DNA of 64,000 bases, taken from NCBI RefSeq assembly GCF_013294005.1, contig NZ_JABSNK010000007.1, forward strand, positions 62,001 to 126,000. Direction: 5' to 3'. How positions within the stretch are numbered: the stretch's first letter is position 1; every line of letters begins with the position of its first letter. The notes beneath the pieces are model-generated. The model was given only the letters and a program-made list of their open reading frames with translations. It did no database searches and was not told where the DNA came from. Positions 51,940 through 61,169 of this stretch are shown piece by piece. Position numbers and translations under genes: made by a program. The stretch is from Flavobacterium gelidicaeli. Lineage in GTDB: Bacteria > Bacteroidota > Bacteroidia > Flavobacteriales > Flavobacteriaceae.

Positions 51940-53970
51940 CTATTTTAGTATATAAAATCCCTTTTCTGCAGTAGCGTGAAAAGGGGTTTTTTGTTTCTCA
52001 CAAGTCTTTTTCCATAGTTCTTGAACTGTTTTATAATTTGATGCGTCTGCTACTATTATACTAGGCTTTAGTTTATTAATTAAGCGCTCTAAATTTATTT
52101 TAGGCGATTGTGTCAAAACAACTATATCTGGTTTGCTTTTCTCTATATATACTCCTGAAGCATCTATTAATAATATTTTTTTATTTTTAAAGTAGAATAT
52201 ATTTGGTGTTTTTTCTTTGCTTATTATCGTACTAAAATTGGCTATTTCATAAGTTTTCAAAATATCTTTTTTAGCTTTTAAAATGCTGTCATTACCATAA
52301 ATTGCAATGTCTTTACCCATTCTTTTTGTGATAATGGTGTTCCTGCTAGAGTTGTAAACAATCCATTCTTTTTGGTTACCTATGTTCCATTGTGTTTGAA
52401 AATAAGTTAGCTGTAGTATCATAATAGCTATTAAAGTAAATGCAAGTTGTTTGAGTTTTGGTTTTTGTAACCAAAGTGTAAGAGTGATTATAGCTAAATA
52501 TAAGCTGATCAATAAAGCTGCATTTAGCGGAATGTCTTTAATTATAAATTGTTCTGCAGATGCAATTGTATTGATGATTTTATTCAAATAAAAGATACTC
52601 CATTCAAATGGTTTTATTAAAATTATAGGAGTGTATCCAAAAGCGGCTAATGACATTACTATAATTCCCAAAACCATAATAATACTCAATAGCGGAATGA
52701 CAACTAGGTTGGTTATAAAAAATAATCCAGGAAATTGATGGAAGTAATAAATGCTAAGAGGTAACGTTCCTAGTTGTGCTGCAAAGGCAACGGTGAGTAA
52801 ATTCCATGCGTATTTAAGTAATTTGTTCTTTGGTTTCCATAGTTTAAAGAGTATTGGTTGTAACCAAAGAATAAAAAATAACGCGAGGTAACTCAGTTGA
52901 AAGCCTACGTCAAATAGAAATGACGGCTGAAAAAGTAGGATAAGCAACATTGAAATTATTAGGGTATAGTAGATGGAGTTTTTTCGTTTCAAATAATATC
53001 CTATTGCTAAAAAAGAAAACATAGTTACTGAGCGCACCACTGAAGGAGATAATCCTGCTAATAACGCAAAGAATAGTAAGACGGCAATGGTGATGACTAA
53101 TTTTATAAATGAAGCTTTTTTAGTGTTAGGAATGGGTTTTAAAATAAATTTCATAAACAACAATAAAAAACCAACATGCAATCCAGAAACCGATAAAATA
53201 TGTATTGCTCCTGCATATTGATAATCTTGTAAAATATCAGGAGAAATGTCTTGTTTTTGTCCCATTATCAAAGCAGTTGCGACACTTAGTTCGGTTTTGT
53301 GGAATCCTTTATTTTCTAAATTACTTATAATAGTGTTTCTTAAATTGGAAATATAAAACCAAATGTCTTCTTTTAATTTTTTGCCTATAACAACAGTATT
53401 ATCGTTAGTGTACAGTTGCGCATTAATTTGTTTTCGCTCTAAATATTTACCATAATCAAATTGATTAGGATTTAAAACTGTTTTGTGAGGGAGCAATTTT
53501 GTTTTTAGTTTAATATAGCTTCCGGTTAGTAAATGGGCAGTTTGTTTTTGCTTTGGGAAGTTTATAATGACTTTTCCAGTGGTTTTATTGCCATTTATTT
53601 TTGTTATAAAAGCGATATAGCGTTCTGAATATGTTGACATTTTTAGCTTTTCGTGAAGAACGAGTTCTATTTCTTGATTTGCGGTAAAAGCTAATGGATT
53701 ATTGGTGTAATGACTTTCTTGTAAAGTATCAGTATGTGTAATTTGTGTGGTGATTCCAATAAAAAAAGAAACGATATAAACGGAAAAGACAAAGTAAAGA
53801 TTAAGTGCAATAATGCGTTTTTTAATAAAATAAAAAACTACTAAAATTAGTGATGATAATGAAAGTAAGCCAAATAGTAAAGTACTATTTAAAGCAGTTA
53901 AATTTGCAGCAATTATACCAAGTATAAAAGCTATTGTAATTTGGGTTAATGGAAATTCTAGTACTTTCAT
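51940..53970 (-). CDS. comEC: ComEC/Rec2-family DNA-uptake channel protein
   Basis: A 676-residue polytopic protein with an N-terminal OB-like periplasmic domain (about 60-200), a competence domain with AIHILSVSGLHVGFLLLF (about 250-500) and a C-terminal beta-lactamase-like region. The last part lacks the HxHxDH metal motif of the nuclease found in full-length ComEC proteins (around 770 residues), so the degrading activity may be absent or supplied by another protein. It would form the inner-membrane channel for single-stranded DNA. It is the last gene of an operon with surE and lpxB. Confidence 0.85.
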   Translation of the reverse strand: MKVLEFPLTQITIAFILGIIAANLTALNSTLLFGLLSLSSLILVVFYFIKKRIIALNLYFVFSVYIVSFFIGITTQITHTDTLQESHYTNNPLAFTANQEIELVLHEKLKMSTYSERYIAFITKINGNKTTGKVIINFPKQKQTAHLLTGSYIKLKTKLLPHKTVLNPNQFDYGKYLERKQINAQLYTNDNTVVIGKKLKEDIWFYISNLRNTIISNLENKGFHKTELSVATALIMGQKQDISPDILQDYQYAGAIHILSVSGLHVGFLLLFMKFILKPIPNTKKASFIKLVITIAVLLFFALLAGLSPSVVRSVTMFSFLAIGYYLKRKNSIYYTLIISMLLILLFQPSFLFDVGFQLSYLALFFILWLQPILFKLWKPKNKLLKYAWNLLTVAFAAQLGTLPLSIYYFHQFPGLFFITNLVVIPLLSIIMVLGIIVMSLAAFGYTPIILIKPFEWSIFYLNKIINTIASAEQFIIKDIPLNAALLISLYLAIITLTLWLQKPKLKQLAFTLIAIMILQLTYFQTQWNIGNQKEWIVYNSSRNTIITKRMGKDIAIYGNDSILKAKKDILKTYEIANFSTIISKEKTPNIFYFKNKKILLIDASGVYIEKSKPDIVVLTQSPKINLERLINKLKPSIIVADASNYKTVQELWKKTCEKQKTPFHATAEKGFYILK

Positions 53971-54009
53971 TCTTCTAAAGTACAGAATTATAATTAGATA
54001 GTCAGATTT

Positions 54010-54507
54010 TTAAAAAAGTACGCGATTTATTTGTGCAAATGTTTTTTGATAATATGCTTCTTTTGTTGAAGAAAGAATTACTCCTTTTGAAGTAGAGGTA
54101 TGGATAAATTGGAGTTCATCATCATACACTTCAGTTACAATTCCTACATGATTTATTTGGGAACGGTTATTTGTTTTAAAGAAAATTAAGTCTCCCTTTT
54201 CGGCTTTTGATATATCTTTTCCTAAGTTTATTCCCGTTTGAGACTGCTGAATTGAAGTTCTAGGAAGTTTTACATTATATTCACTATAAACTGTAAAAAC
54301 CAATCCAGAACAATCGTACCCTGCTCTTGTTGTGCCTGCTGTTTTATATCTTATTCCTAAATTATCAGTAGCCGATTCAATAATATTTTCGGCTAGTTGA
54401 TTGCTTGATTTTGTGCTTTTTTTTGAAGATTTACTAGTGACAATTGAGCTCGATTTACAAGAGCTAAAAACTATTGTGAAAGCAAGTAGATATAAAAGGT
54501 TTTTCAA
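54010..54507 (-). CDS. NlpC/P60 (C40) peptidase lipoprotein
   Basis: A 165-residue lipoprotein with lipobox cysteine C17 (VFSSC), a Ser/Lys-rich linker (18-36) and an NlpC/P60 domain with catalytic C66 in GYDCSG, then HVG (INHVGIV) and the third histidine (FIHTSTS). It would cleave D-Glu-diaminopimelate bonds in peptidoglycan stems, as Spr/MepS-type endopeptidases do, and thus takes part in wall remodelling. The gene lies 6 bp after lpxB. Confidence 0.88.
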   Translation of the reverse strand: MKNLLYLLAFTIVFSSCKSSSIVTSKSSKKSTKSSNQLAENIIESATDNLGIRYKTAGTTRAGYDCSGLVFTVYSEYNVKLPRTSIQQSQTGINLGKDISKAEKGDLIFFKTNNRSQINHVGIVTEVYDDELQFIHTSTSKGVILSSTKEAYYQKTFAQINRVLF

Positions 54508-54513
54508 AATAAT

Positions 54514-55626
54514 TTATTTTTTTAATTCTGCTACGATTAACTCAGCAGTTTTTTTGCTTGCGCCAACTCCGCCTAACTTTTCTTCGAGTACATCATATTT
54601 AGTAAGAAGTGTTTTTCGATAATTAGGTTCTAAAATTTTAGTAAGCTCTTTTTTAATGTTTTTATAGTTAAAGTCGTCTTGTATTAATTCGGTTACTACT
54701 TCTTCATCCATAACAAGATTTACAAGCGAGATGTATTTTAAGGTAATAATACGTTTTGCAATTTGGTATGATAGCCAGCTACCTTTATAACAAACTACTT
54801 CAGGAACTTTAAATAGCGCAGTTTCAAGAGTTGCTGTTCCTGATGTTACTAATGCTGCAGTGGAAATTTTCAGTAAATCATATGTTTTATTTGTTATGAA
54901 TTTAATGTTTTTATTAATAATGAATTTTTTATAAAAGGCATAATCTTGACTTGGTGCACCAGCAATGACAAATTGATAATCAGGAAAATCATCAACAATA
55001 CTTAACATTCCTGTTAACATTTTTGTGATTTCTTGTTTACGGCTGCCGGGAAGTAAGGCAATTATGGGTTTGTGGTCTAGGTTGTTTTCTTTTCTAAAAG
55101 TAGGTTCATCTATGTTTTTTTGATTTTGAATAGCATCAATTAATGGGTGTCCTACGTAGTCTACTTCGTAATCGTATTTTTCATAAAAGGGCTTTACAAA
55201 AGGTAATACCACATACATGTGATCAATTGTATTCTTAATTGTTTCTACTCTTCCAGGTCTTGAAGCCCATACTTGTGGACTAATGTAATAAAATGTTTTA
55301 TAGCCTTTTGGTTTTGCCCATTTTGCAATTCGGAGATTAAAGCCTGAATTATCAATAAAAATTAAAGCATCGGGATTAAAAGCTTCAATGTCTTCTTTGC
55401 AAAAGTCAATAAATTTCAGAATAGAAGATAGGTTTTTTATGATTTCCGCAAAACCCATAAAAGCGCGCTCTTTGTAATGAGAGACTAATTCAGCTCCAGC
55501 TTGTTGCATTAAATCACCACCCCAACATCTAATTCGAGCGTTATTATCTTCTTTGAGAATTTCCTTAATCAAATTAGATCCGTGTAAATCTCCTGATGCC
55601 TCTCCGGCTATAATATAATATTTCAT
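54514..55626 (-). CDS. lpxB: lipid-A-disaccharide synthase
   Basis: A 370-residue glycosyltransferase (GT19) that joins UDP-2,3-diacylglucosamine and lipid X to form the lipid A disaccharide at the inner membrane. The family start YYIIAGEASGDLHGSNLI, GYKTFYYISPQVWA and LLPGSRKQEI are present, as is the C-terminal TSGTATLE nucleotide-binding loop. It follows surE and a small membrane protein in the same operon and precedes an NlpC/P60 lipoprotein by 6 bp. Confidence 0.93.
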   Translation of the reverse strand: MKYYIIAGEASGDLHGSNLIKEILKEDNNARIRCWGGDLMQQAGAELVSHYKERAFMGFAEIIKNLSSILKFIDFCKEDIEAFNPDALIFIDNSGFNLRIAKWAKPKGYKTFYYISPQVWASRPGRVETIKNTIDHMYVVLPFVKPFYEKYDYEVDYVGHPLIDAIQNQKNIDEPTFRKENNLDHKPIIALLPGSRKQEITKMLTGMLSIVDDFPDYQFVIAGAPSQDYAFYKKFIINKNIKFITNKTYDLLKISTAALVTSGTATLETALFKVPEVVCYKGSWLSYQIAKRIITLKYISLVNLVMDEEVVTELIQDDFNYKNIKKELTKILEPNYRKTLLTKYDVLEEKLGGVGASKKTAELIVAELKK

Positions 55627-55697
55627 TTAAAAACAATTAGTGTAAAACTGCAACATCCAAAATCCAAAACTCACTCGGTAATTTAATTACGATGTGT

Positions 55698-55970
55698 TTA
55701 AATTAATACCGTAATTAAAGTCATTATTAATAAAGATAAAATAATTCCACGTGCTATAATATCTTTATTCATTTTTAATAAAATGGCAAAAATTATAAGA
55801 TTTGGAATTGATCCTAAAGTAATAAGTTTGCCTAATGAACCTTGCATTTTTATTATTTGAACACCTGTATAAAAAGTATATTCAGTAAATAAGGTTACAA
55901 AGATATAACTACCTAACAAAGTGCCAGCAAAACCCAATAATAAACCATAAAAAACAGCTAACTTATTCAT
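55698..55970 (-). CDS. small three-helix membrane protein between surE and lpxB
   Basis: A 90-residue, highly hydrophobic protein with three predicted membrane segments (about 5-27, 47-64 and 70-89). Its start overlaps the surE stop by 8 bp, pointing to coupled translation, and lpxB follows 71 bp later. No family is recognised. Its fixed place suggests a lipid or envelope role, but this is unproven. Confidence 0.72.
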   Translation of the reverse strand: MNKLAVFYGLLLGFAGTLLGSYIFVTLFTEYTFYTGVQIIKMQGSLGKLITLGSIPNLIIFAILLKMNKDIIARGIILSLLIMTLITVLI

Positions 55971-56742
55971 TCCATTTCCAGTTGTTAAGTTGTTGTACTG
56001 TGTGATGCGCAGTTAAGTCAAATTGTACTGGTACAACTGAAATATATCCATTTGCAAGCGCCCACTCATCGGTATCTTCGCCTTTGTCTAAATTTATAAA
56101 TTCACCCGCTAGCCAGTAATAGTCTTTTCCTTGAGGTGTTACTCTTTTATCAAATTTTTCAGCCCATATTGCTTTCGCTTGACGGCAAACTTTGATTCCT
56201 TTTATTTGCTCCTTTTTTAATTTTGGAAAATTCACATTCAACACTACATCCTTAGGTAGTCCGTTATGTAATGCTTCCTGAGTTATTTTTTTTATAAAAG
56301 GTTTTATGGTTTCAAAGTCGGCATTCCAGTCGTAATCTAAAAGGGAAAAACCAATAGCTGGAATTCCTTCAATACCTGCTTCAACTGCAGCACTCATTGT
56401 TCCGGAATAAATCACATTTATAGAAGAATTAGATCCATGATTAACTCCTGAAACACATAAGTCTGGTTTTCTTTTTAAAATTTCGTTGACTGCTAATTTT
56501 ACACAATCAACCGGTGTTCCGGAGCAACTATATTCCGTTATGTCAGCACCTTCTTTAGATATTTTATTTAAATACAATGTGCTATTTATAGTAATGGCAT
56601 GTCCCATTGCACTTTGTGGTTTGTCTGGTGCAACTACTACAACTTCTCCTATTTCAGACATTACTGCAATCAATGCACGCATCCCGGGAGCTGTTATTCC
56701 GTCATCATTAGTCACTAAAATTAATGGTTTAGTCTTTGACAT
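55963..56742 (-). CDS. surE: 5'/3'-nucleotidase SurE
   Basis: A 259-residue SurE-family phosphatase that dephosphorylates nucleoside 5'- and 3'-monophosphates. The metal-binding D13-D14 lies in ILVTNDDGITAPGM; SGTPVDCVKLA and SGVNHGSNSS complete the active site. It heads a minus-strand operon continuing with a small membrane protein, lpxB, a C40 peptidase and comEC, and is divergent from the protease gene at 56951. No promoter of clear quality was found for it in the shared gap. Confidence 0.93.
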   Translation of the reverse strand: MSKTKPLILVTNDDGITAPGMRALIAVMSEIGEVVVVAPDKPQSAMGHAITINSTLYLNKISKEGADITEYSCSGTPVDCVKLAVNEILKRKPDLCVSGVNHGSNSSINVIYSGTMSAAVEAGIEGIPAIGFSLLDYDWNADFETIKPFIKKITQEALHNGLPKDVVLNVNFPKLKKEQIKGIKVCRQAKAIWAEKFDKRVTPQGKDYYWLAGEFINLDKGEDTDEWALANGYISVVPVQFDLTAHHTVQQLNNWKWNE

Positions 56743-56836
56743 ATTTTTTTAATTTGAATTTTAATTGTATTTTTTATCTCGATTACAAAATGTGTTTCTA
56801 AATCAAGTAATCATAAACAAAGGAAACAAATTTTAT

Positions 56837-56844
56837 TAACTTCG
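56837..56844 (+). promoter_or_regulatory. candidate -7 element upstream of the tail-specific protease
   Basis: TAACTTCG matches the TAnnTTCG variant, about 107 bp before the start codon at 56951. A second, weaker match TATCTTTA lies at 56877-56884. Either could serve the protease operon; the choice is open. Confidence 0.35.
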
Positions 56845-56950
56845 ACCGTTAAAGCTAAAACAAAAAAACATTTTTATATCTTTAACAAAAATTTATAGGC
56901 AGTTCACGGTTGCTGGCATAGTTTTTACCGTAACTTAGTTTAAAAAATGA

Positions 56951-59173
56951 ATGAATACAATTATTATCTTTATGAAAAGACATTATAAAATACTCCTAGC
57001 AGTTGTTGCGCTTTCAGCGACATTGTTTGCTTTTAAAATTAAATCAGGAGACGAACCAGACCCGGATAAAGACAAGTTACTTTTAGAATTATTAATGTTT
57101 GTTGTAGAAAAAGGACACTATAATCCTGCTGCGATAGATGACAACTTTTCTAGGGGTATTTATAAAGATTATGTACAAGCTTTAGATCCTTCTAAACGTT
57201 TTTTCTTACAGTCTGATATAGATGAGTTTTCTAAATACGAAACACAATTAGATGATGAGTTAGTGAATAAAGATTTAACGTTCTTTAATCTTACTTATAC
57301 ACGCTTGATGAAAAGAATGCAAGAGAGTAAAAATATTTATTGTGGTATTTTAAAATCACCTTTTAATTATAAAGTTGATGAGTCTTTTGATACGGATTAT
57401 GAAAAAGCGCCTTATGCTAAAAATTCTAATGAATTAAAGGAAAGATGGCGCAAGCAGATCAAATTGTCGACTTTGTCTTCATTAACTGATCGTTTAAAAA
57501 CGCAAGAAGAAAATGCTAAAAAAGAAGCTGACCCGGAAAATAAAGACACAAAAATAACTAATACTGATAAATCTAAATCGTACGCTGAACTAGAAAAAGA
57601 AACGCGCGAAAATGCTCAAAAATCATTAGATGAGTATTTTGGGTTTATGAATGATTTGAATAGAGAAGATTGGTTTTCAGTGTATATCAATTCGATTACT
57701 GCCCGTTTTGATCCACATACAAATTATTTTGCTCCTGAAGAAAAAGAACGTTTTGACGTAAGTATCAGTGGTAAACTTGAAGGAATTGGTGCGCGTTTAC
57801 AAAAGAAAAATGATTATACCGAGATTTCTGATCTTATCTCTGGTGGTCCTGCATGGAGAGGTAAAGATCTTGAAGCTGGTGATATTGTAATGAAAGTTGC
57901 TCAAGGCGATGCAAAACCTGTTGATATTGTAGGAATGCGTCTTGATGATGTAGTAAAGAAAATAAAAGGACCAAAAGGTTCTGAAGTGAAGCTTACCGTT
58001 AAAAAAGTTGATGGAACTATAAAAGTAATTTCAATAATTAGAGATATCGTTGAAATTGAAGAGACTTATGCTAAGTCAAGTGTAGTAATGAAAAATGGAT
58101 TGAAATATGGGGTTATTTATTTACCAAAATTCTATATTGATTTCGAAAATAAAGACGGTAGAGATGCTGGAAAAGATATTGCGTTAGAAGTAGAGCGATT
58201 CAAAGAAGCTGATGTTGACGGAATAGTTCTTGATGTTCGTGATGATGGTGGTGGATCTTTATCTACAGTTGTTGATATTGCGGGATTGTTTATCGAGCAA
58301 GGGCCTATTGTTCAAATTAAATCTTCTGGTAGAAAAAAAGAAGTGTTATATGATAAAGACCCAAAAATTGAATGGGACAAACCTTTAGTTATTGTAGTTA
58401 ATAGTTTCTCTGCTTCGGCTTCAGAAATTTTGGCTGCAGCTATACAAGACTACAAAAGAGGAATTATAATTGGTAGTAAACAAACATATGGTAAAGGAAC
58501 AGTACAAAATGTAATTGATTTGAATCAGTTTGTTAGAAGTAGTACTGTAGGTGATTTAGGGGCTTTGAAAACAACAACTCAAAAATTTTATAGAATTAAT
58601 GGTGGGTCTACTCAACTTGAAGGAGTAAGTAGTGATGTGGTTATGCCAGACCGTTATGCTTATTTAAAAATGGGAGAACGTGATGTTGATAATGCCATGC
58701 CATGGGATAAAATTGATCCAGCACAATATACTATTTGGAATAAAACACAGCGATTTAATTTAGCTATTAACAATAGTAAACAACGTATTGCAAGTAATCC
58801 ACAGTTTCAATTGATGGAAGAAAACGCAAAATGGATTGATAGTCGTAGTAATGATAATACGTACAGTTTAAACATGGAAAAGTTTAAAGTTGCTCAACGT
58901 GAAATTGAAGATAAAGCTAAAAAATACCGTCCGCTTTCTCAGTATAAAAATGGTTTGGAATTTACATCTTTACCTTATGAAGTTACTGAAATGAATCAAG
59001 ATCCTAGTTTGAAAGAAAAGCGAGAAAGATGGCATGAAAGTTTAGCTAAAGATATTTATATCGAAGAGGCTTTAAATGTTCTTGATGATTTACAAACAAG
59101 TGTTGATCAAAAGCGAAGCATGACAAAAATGAAAAACGATAAACTAAAAAACGATAAATTAGTAAAATCATAG
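56951..59173 (+). CDS. prc: carboxy-terminal (tail-specific) processing protease, S41A
   Basis: A 740-residue periplasmic protease with an N-terminal signal or anchor helix, a PDZ domain (about 265-345) and an S41 catalytic domain with S489 in SFSASASEI and K515 in YGKGTVQ, plus a C-terminal DUF3340-type region (about 600-740). It resembles E. coli Prc/Tsp, which degrades proteins by their C-terminal tails. The start could also be the internal ATG at 56972 (MKRHYKILL), which gives a more standard signal peptide; residue numbers here are from 56951. It precedes an OppC-like permease gene by 13 bp. Confidence 0.9.
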   Translation: MNTIIIFMKRHYKILLAVVALSATLFAFKIKSGDEPDPDKDKLLLELLMFVVEKGHYNPAAIDDNFSRGIYKDYVQALDPSKRFFLQSDIDEFSKYETQLDDELVNKDLTFFNLTYTRLMKRMQESKNIYCGILKSPFNYKVDESFDTDYEKAPYAKNSNELKERWRKQIKLSTLSSLTDRLKTQEENAKKEADPENKDTKITNTDKSKSYAELEKETRENAQKSLDEYFGFMNDLNREDWFSVYINSITARFDPHTNYFAPEEKERFDVSISGKLEGIGARLQKKNDYTEISDLISGGPAWRGKDLEAGDIVMKVAQGDAKPVDIVGMRLDDVVKKIKGPKGSEVKLTVKKVDGTIKVISIIRDIVEIEETYAKSSVVMKNGLKYGVIYLPKFYIDFENKDGRDAGKDIALEVERFKEADVDGIVLDVRDDGGGSLSTVVDIAGLFIEQGPIVQIKSSGRKKEVLYDKDPKIEWDKPLVIVVNSFSASASEILAAAIQDYKRGIIIGSKQTYGKGTVQNVIDLNQFVRSSTVGDLGALKTTTQKFYRINGGSTQLEGVSSDVVMPDRYAYLKMGERDVDNAMPWDKIDPAQYTIWNKTQRFNLAINNSKQRIASNPQFQLMEENAKWIDSRSNDNTYSLNMEKFKVAQREIEDKAKKYRPLSQYKNGLEFTSLPYEVTEMNQDPSLKEKRERWHESLAKDIYIEEALNVLDDLQTSVDQKRSMTKMKNDKLKNDKLVKS

Positions 59174-59186
59174 TAGTAGTTTATAA

Positions 59187-60293
59187 ATGAATAATAATAC
59201 ACAATCTTTAACAGCTATTGCGCTCCAAAAATTCAAAAAGAATTTTTGGGGCGTTTTTAGTTTTGCATTTATACTTGTTTTAGTCTTTGTATCTGTATTT
59301 GCTTATGTTCTAGCGCCAGATAAATCAGCTAATGCAAACCAAATGCATTTATCAATTCACTCAAAGCCACCAGGTTTTAATGTGAAAATCATGGCAATTC
59401 CTTTGGGGGATAAAATTGAAAGTAGTTTTTCTGATTATTTTTTTGGCGGTGCCAATAGTTTGACTGAAATTCCCATATCGAGTTATAAAATCAAGAATAA
59501 TGTAATTGAATACGTAGCCTATTCTGACGAGCCATCTCTTCAAATGGTAAAAGAAGTTTCTTTGAAAACTTTTGTTGGAGAGACGTCAATTGAAGCGGCA
59601 GCAGGTAAATTTATATCAAGTAGAACTTTTTATTTGGGTACTGATAAATATGGTAGAGACCTTTTGAGCAGAATGTTAATAGGTTCAAGGGTTTCGATTT
59701 CTATTGGTGTTGTTGCTGTAGTTATCTCCTTAGTTGTAGGTATCTTTTTTGGTGCTATTGGTGGCTATTTTGGAGGGAAAACGGATGCGCTTATTATGTG
59801 GGTAGTAAATATTATATGGTCTATTCCTACGTTATTATTAGTAATTGCAATTACACTTGCTCTAGGTAAAGGATTTTGGCAGGTATTTGTTGCCGTAGGT
59901 TTGACCATGTGGGTAGAGGTTGCGCGTGTGGTTCGAGGACAAGTAATTAGCGTGAAAGAAATGCAATATGTAACTGCGGCAAAAGCATTGGGTTTTGGTA
60001 ATTTCAGAATTATATTCAATCATATTCTGCCTAATATTATGGCTCCCGTTATTGTGATTTCGGCAGCAAACTTTGCTAGTGCTATTCTTGTGGAAAGTGG
60101 ATTAAGCTTTTTAGGATTAGGAGCACAGCCGCCAATACCTAGTTGGGGGAGTATCATCAAAGATCATTACAGTTATATTATTTTGGGGAAACCCTATTTA
60201 GCAATGGTGCCTGGCTTAGCAATTATGTCGCTTACTTTAGCTTTTATGATGATGGGTAATGCATTACGCGATGCACTAGATGTAAAACAATAA
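59187..60293 (+). CDS. OppC/DppC-type ABC transporter permease, apparently orphan
   Basis: A 368-residue permease with an N-terminal helix (about 20-45), a large periplasmic insertion (about 50-140), then five further membrane segments. The binding-protein-dependent permease signature is clear: the EAA loop EMQYVTAAKALGFGNFRIIF and SGLSFLGLGAQPPIPSWG at the end. It belongs to the peptide/nickel OppC group. No OppB, ATPase or solute-binding protein gene is adjacent; its neighbours are a protease and an endonuclease. It therefore presumably assembles with subunits encoded elsewhere. The larger than usual periplasmic loop is noteworthy. Confidence 0.88.
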   Translation: MNNNTQSLTAIALQKFKKNFWGVFSFAFILVLVFVSVFAYVLAPDKSANANQMHLSIHSKPPGFNVKIMAIPLGDKIESSFSDYFFGGANSLTEIPISSYKIKNNVIEYVAYSDEPSLQMVKEVSLKTFVGETSIEAAAGKFISSRTFYLGTDKYGRDLLSRMLIGSRVSISIGVVAVVISLVVGIFFGAIGGYFGGKTDALIMWVVNIIWSIPTLLLVIAITLALGKGFWQVFVAVGLTMWVEVARVVRGQVISVKEMQYVTAAKALGFGNFRIIFNHILPNIMAPVIVISAANFASAILVESGLSFLGLGAQPPIPSWGSIIKDHYSYIILGKPYLAMVPGLAIMSLTLAFMMMGNALRDALDVKQ

Positions 60294-60317
60294 TAAATGT
60301 TATAATTAAAAATAAAT

Positions 60318-61154
60318 ATGAGAATTAACCAACTGTTTTTAAGTTCAATAGTATGTTTAGTTGCTTTAGTTTCTTGTAAAAAAGGAACTGCATATCAAGA
60401 TAACGTCACATTATTGGATAGTCTTGATGTAAGAAATGATACTAGAGTTAAAGCAGGGCAAACGGTAGGGGATATTGTTTTTGATTATTTGCCTACTGCT
60501 ACGAATAATCAAATTATAAAACACGATTATTACACGTTGTCTTATAATGAAGATGCTGAGCAGGCAGAATGGTTGGCTTACGAACTAAAAAAAAATTACA
60601 TCATTAATAATGATTTTAAAAGACCTTATTTTATTGAAGATCCTAAAGTAAAATCACAATCAGCTGACTGGAGGAATTATAAAAGGTCTGGGTATGATAA
60701 GGGGCATCTTTGTCCAGCAGGAGATATGGAATTTAGTAAATCGGCTTATGATGATACGTTTTATACTTCTAATATTTCTCCACAAAATCATGATTTTAAT
60801 GGCGGAATATGGAATCGTTTGGAGCAAAAAGTACGCTATTGGGCACAAAGATATGATGGGGTTTATGTTGTTACAGGAGGAGTGTTAAAAAACACCTCTA
60901 AAACCATAGGTACGGAAAAGGTAGTGGTTCCTGATTTTTTCTATAAAATTATTCTTGATGAATCAAATGGAAAATATAAAATGATTGCTTTCTTGATTCC
61001 TAATGTAAAAAGCAATAAACCTTTGTATGATTTTGTAGTATCTGTGGATAGTATCGAAAAAATGACTGGTATTGATTTCTTTCCTAAACTAGAGGATGCT
61101 GTTGAAAATAATTTAGAGAAAAATAGCAGTATTAAAGCATGGGTTTTTAATTAA
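60318..61154 (+). CDS. DNA/RNA non-specific endonuclease lipoprotein
   Basis: A 278-residue nuclease of the NucA/EndA beta-beta-alpha-metal family with lipobox cysteine C20 (LVSC), so anchored in the envelope. The active-site block is GYDKGHLCPAGDM, with H130 and a lysine in place of the usual DRGH arginine, then SNISPQNHDFNGGIW, where the asparagine ligands magnesium. It would degrade DNA or RNA at the cell surface or in the periplasm, perhaps for nutrient uptake. It lies 24 bp after the permease gene and is convergent with rodA. Confidence 0.88.
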   Translation: MRINQLFLSSIVCLVALVSCKKGTAYQDNVTLLDSLDVRNDTRVKAGQTVGDIVFDYLPTATNNQIIKHDYYTLSYNEDAEQAEWLAYELKKNYIINNDFKRPYFIEDPKVKSQSADWRNYKRSGYDKGHLCPAGDMEFSKSAYDDTFYTSNISPQNHDFNGGIWNRLEQKVRYWAQRYDGVYVVTGGVLKNTSKTIGTEKVVVPDFFYKIILDESNGKYKMIAFLIPNVKSNKPLYDFVVSVDSIEKMTGIDFFPKLEDAVENNLEKNSSIKAWVFN

Positions 61155-61169
61155 AAAAAAGATTTAATA

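Noticed and set aside
59187..61154. A new protease-permease-nuclease defence or uptake system
   Set aside because: The three genes are adjacent but have no visible functional partner genes, shared motifs or mobile context; plain neighbours are as likely.
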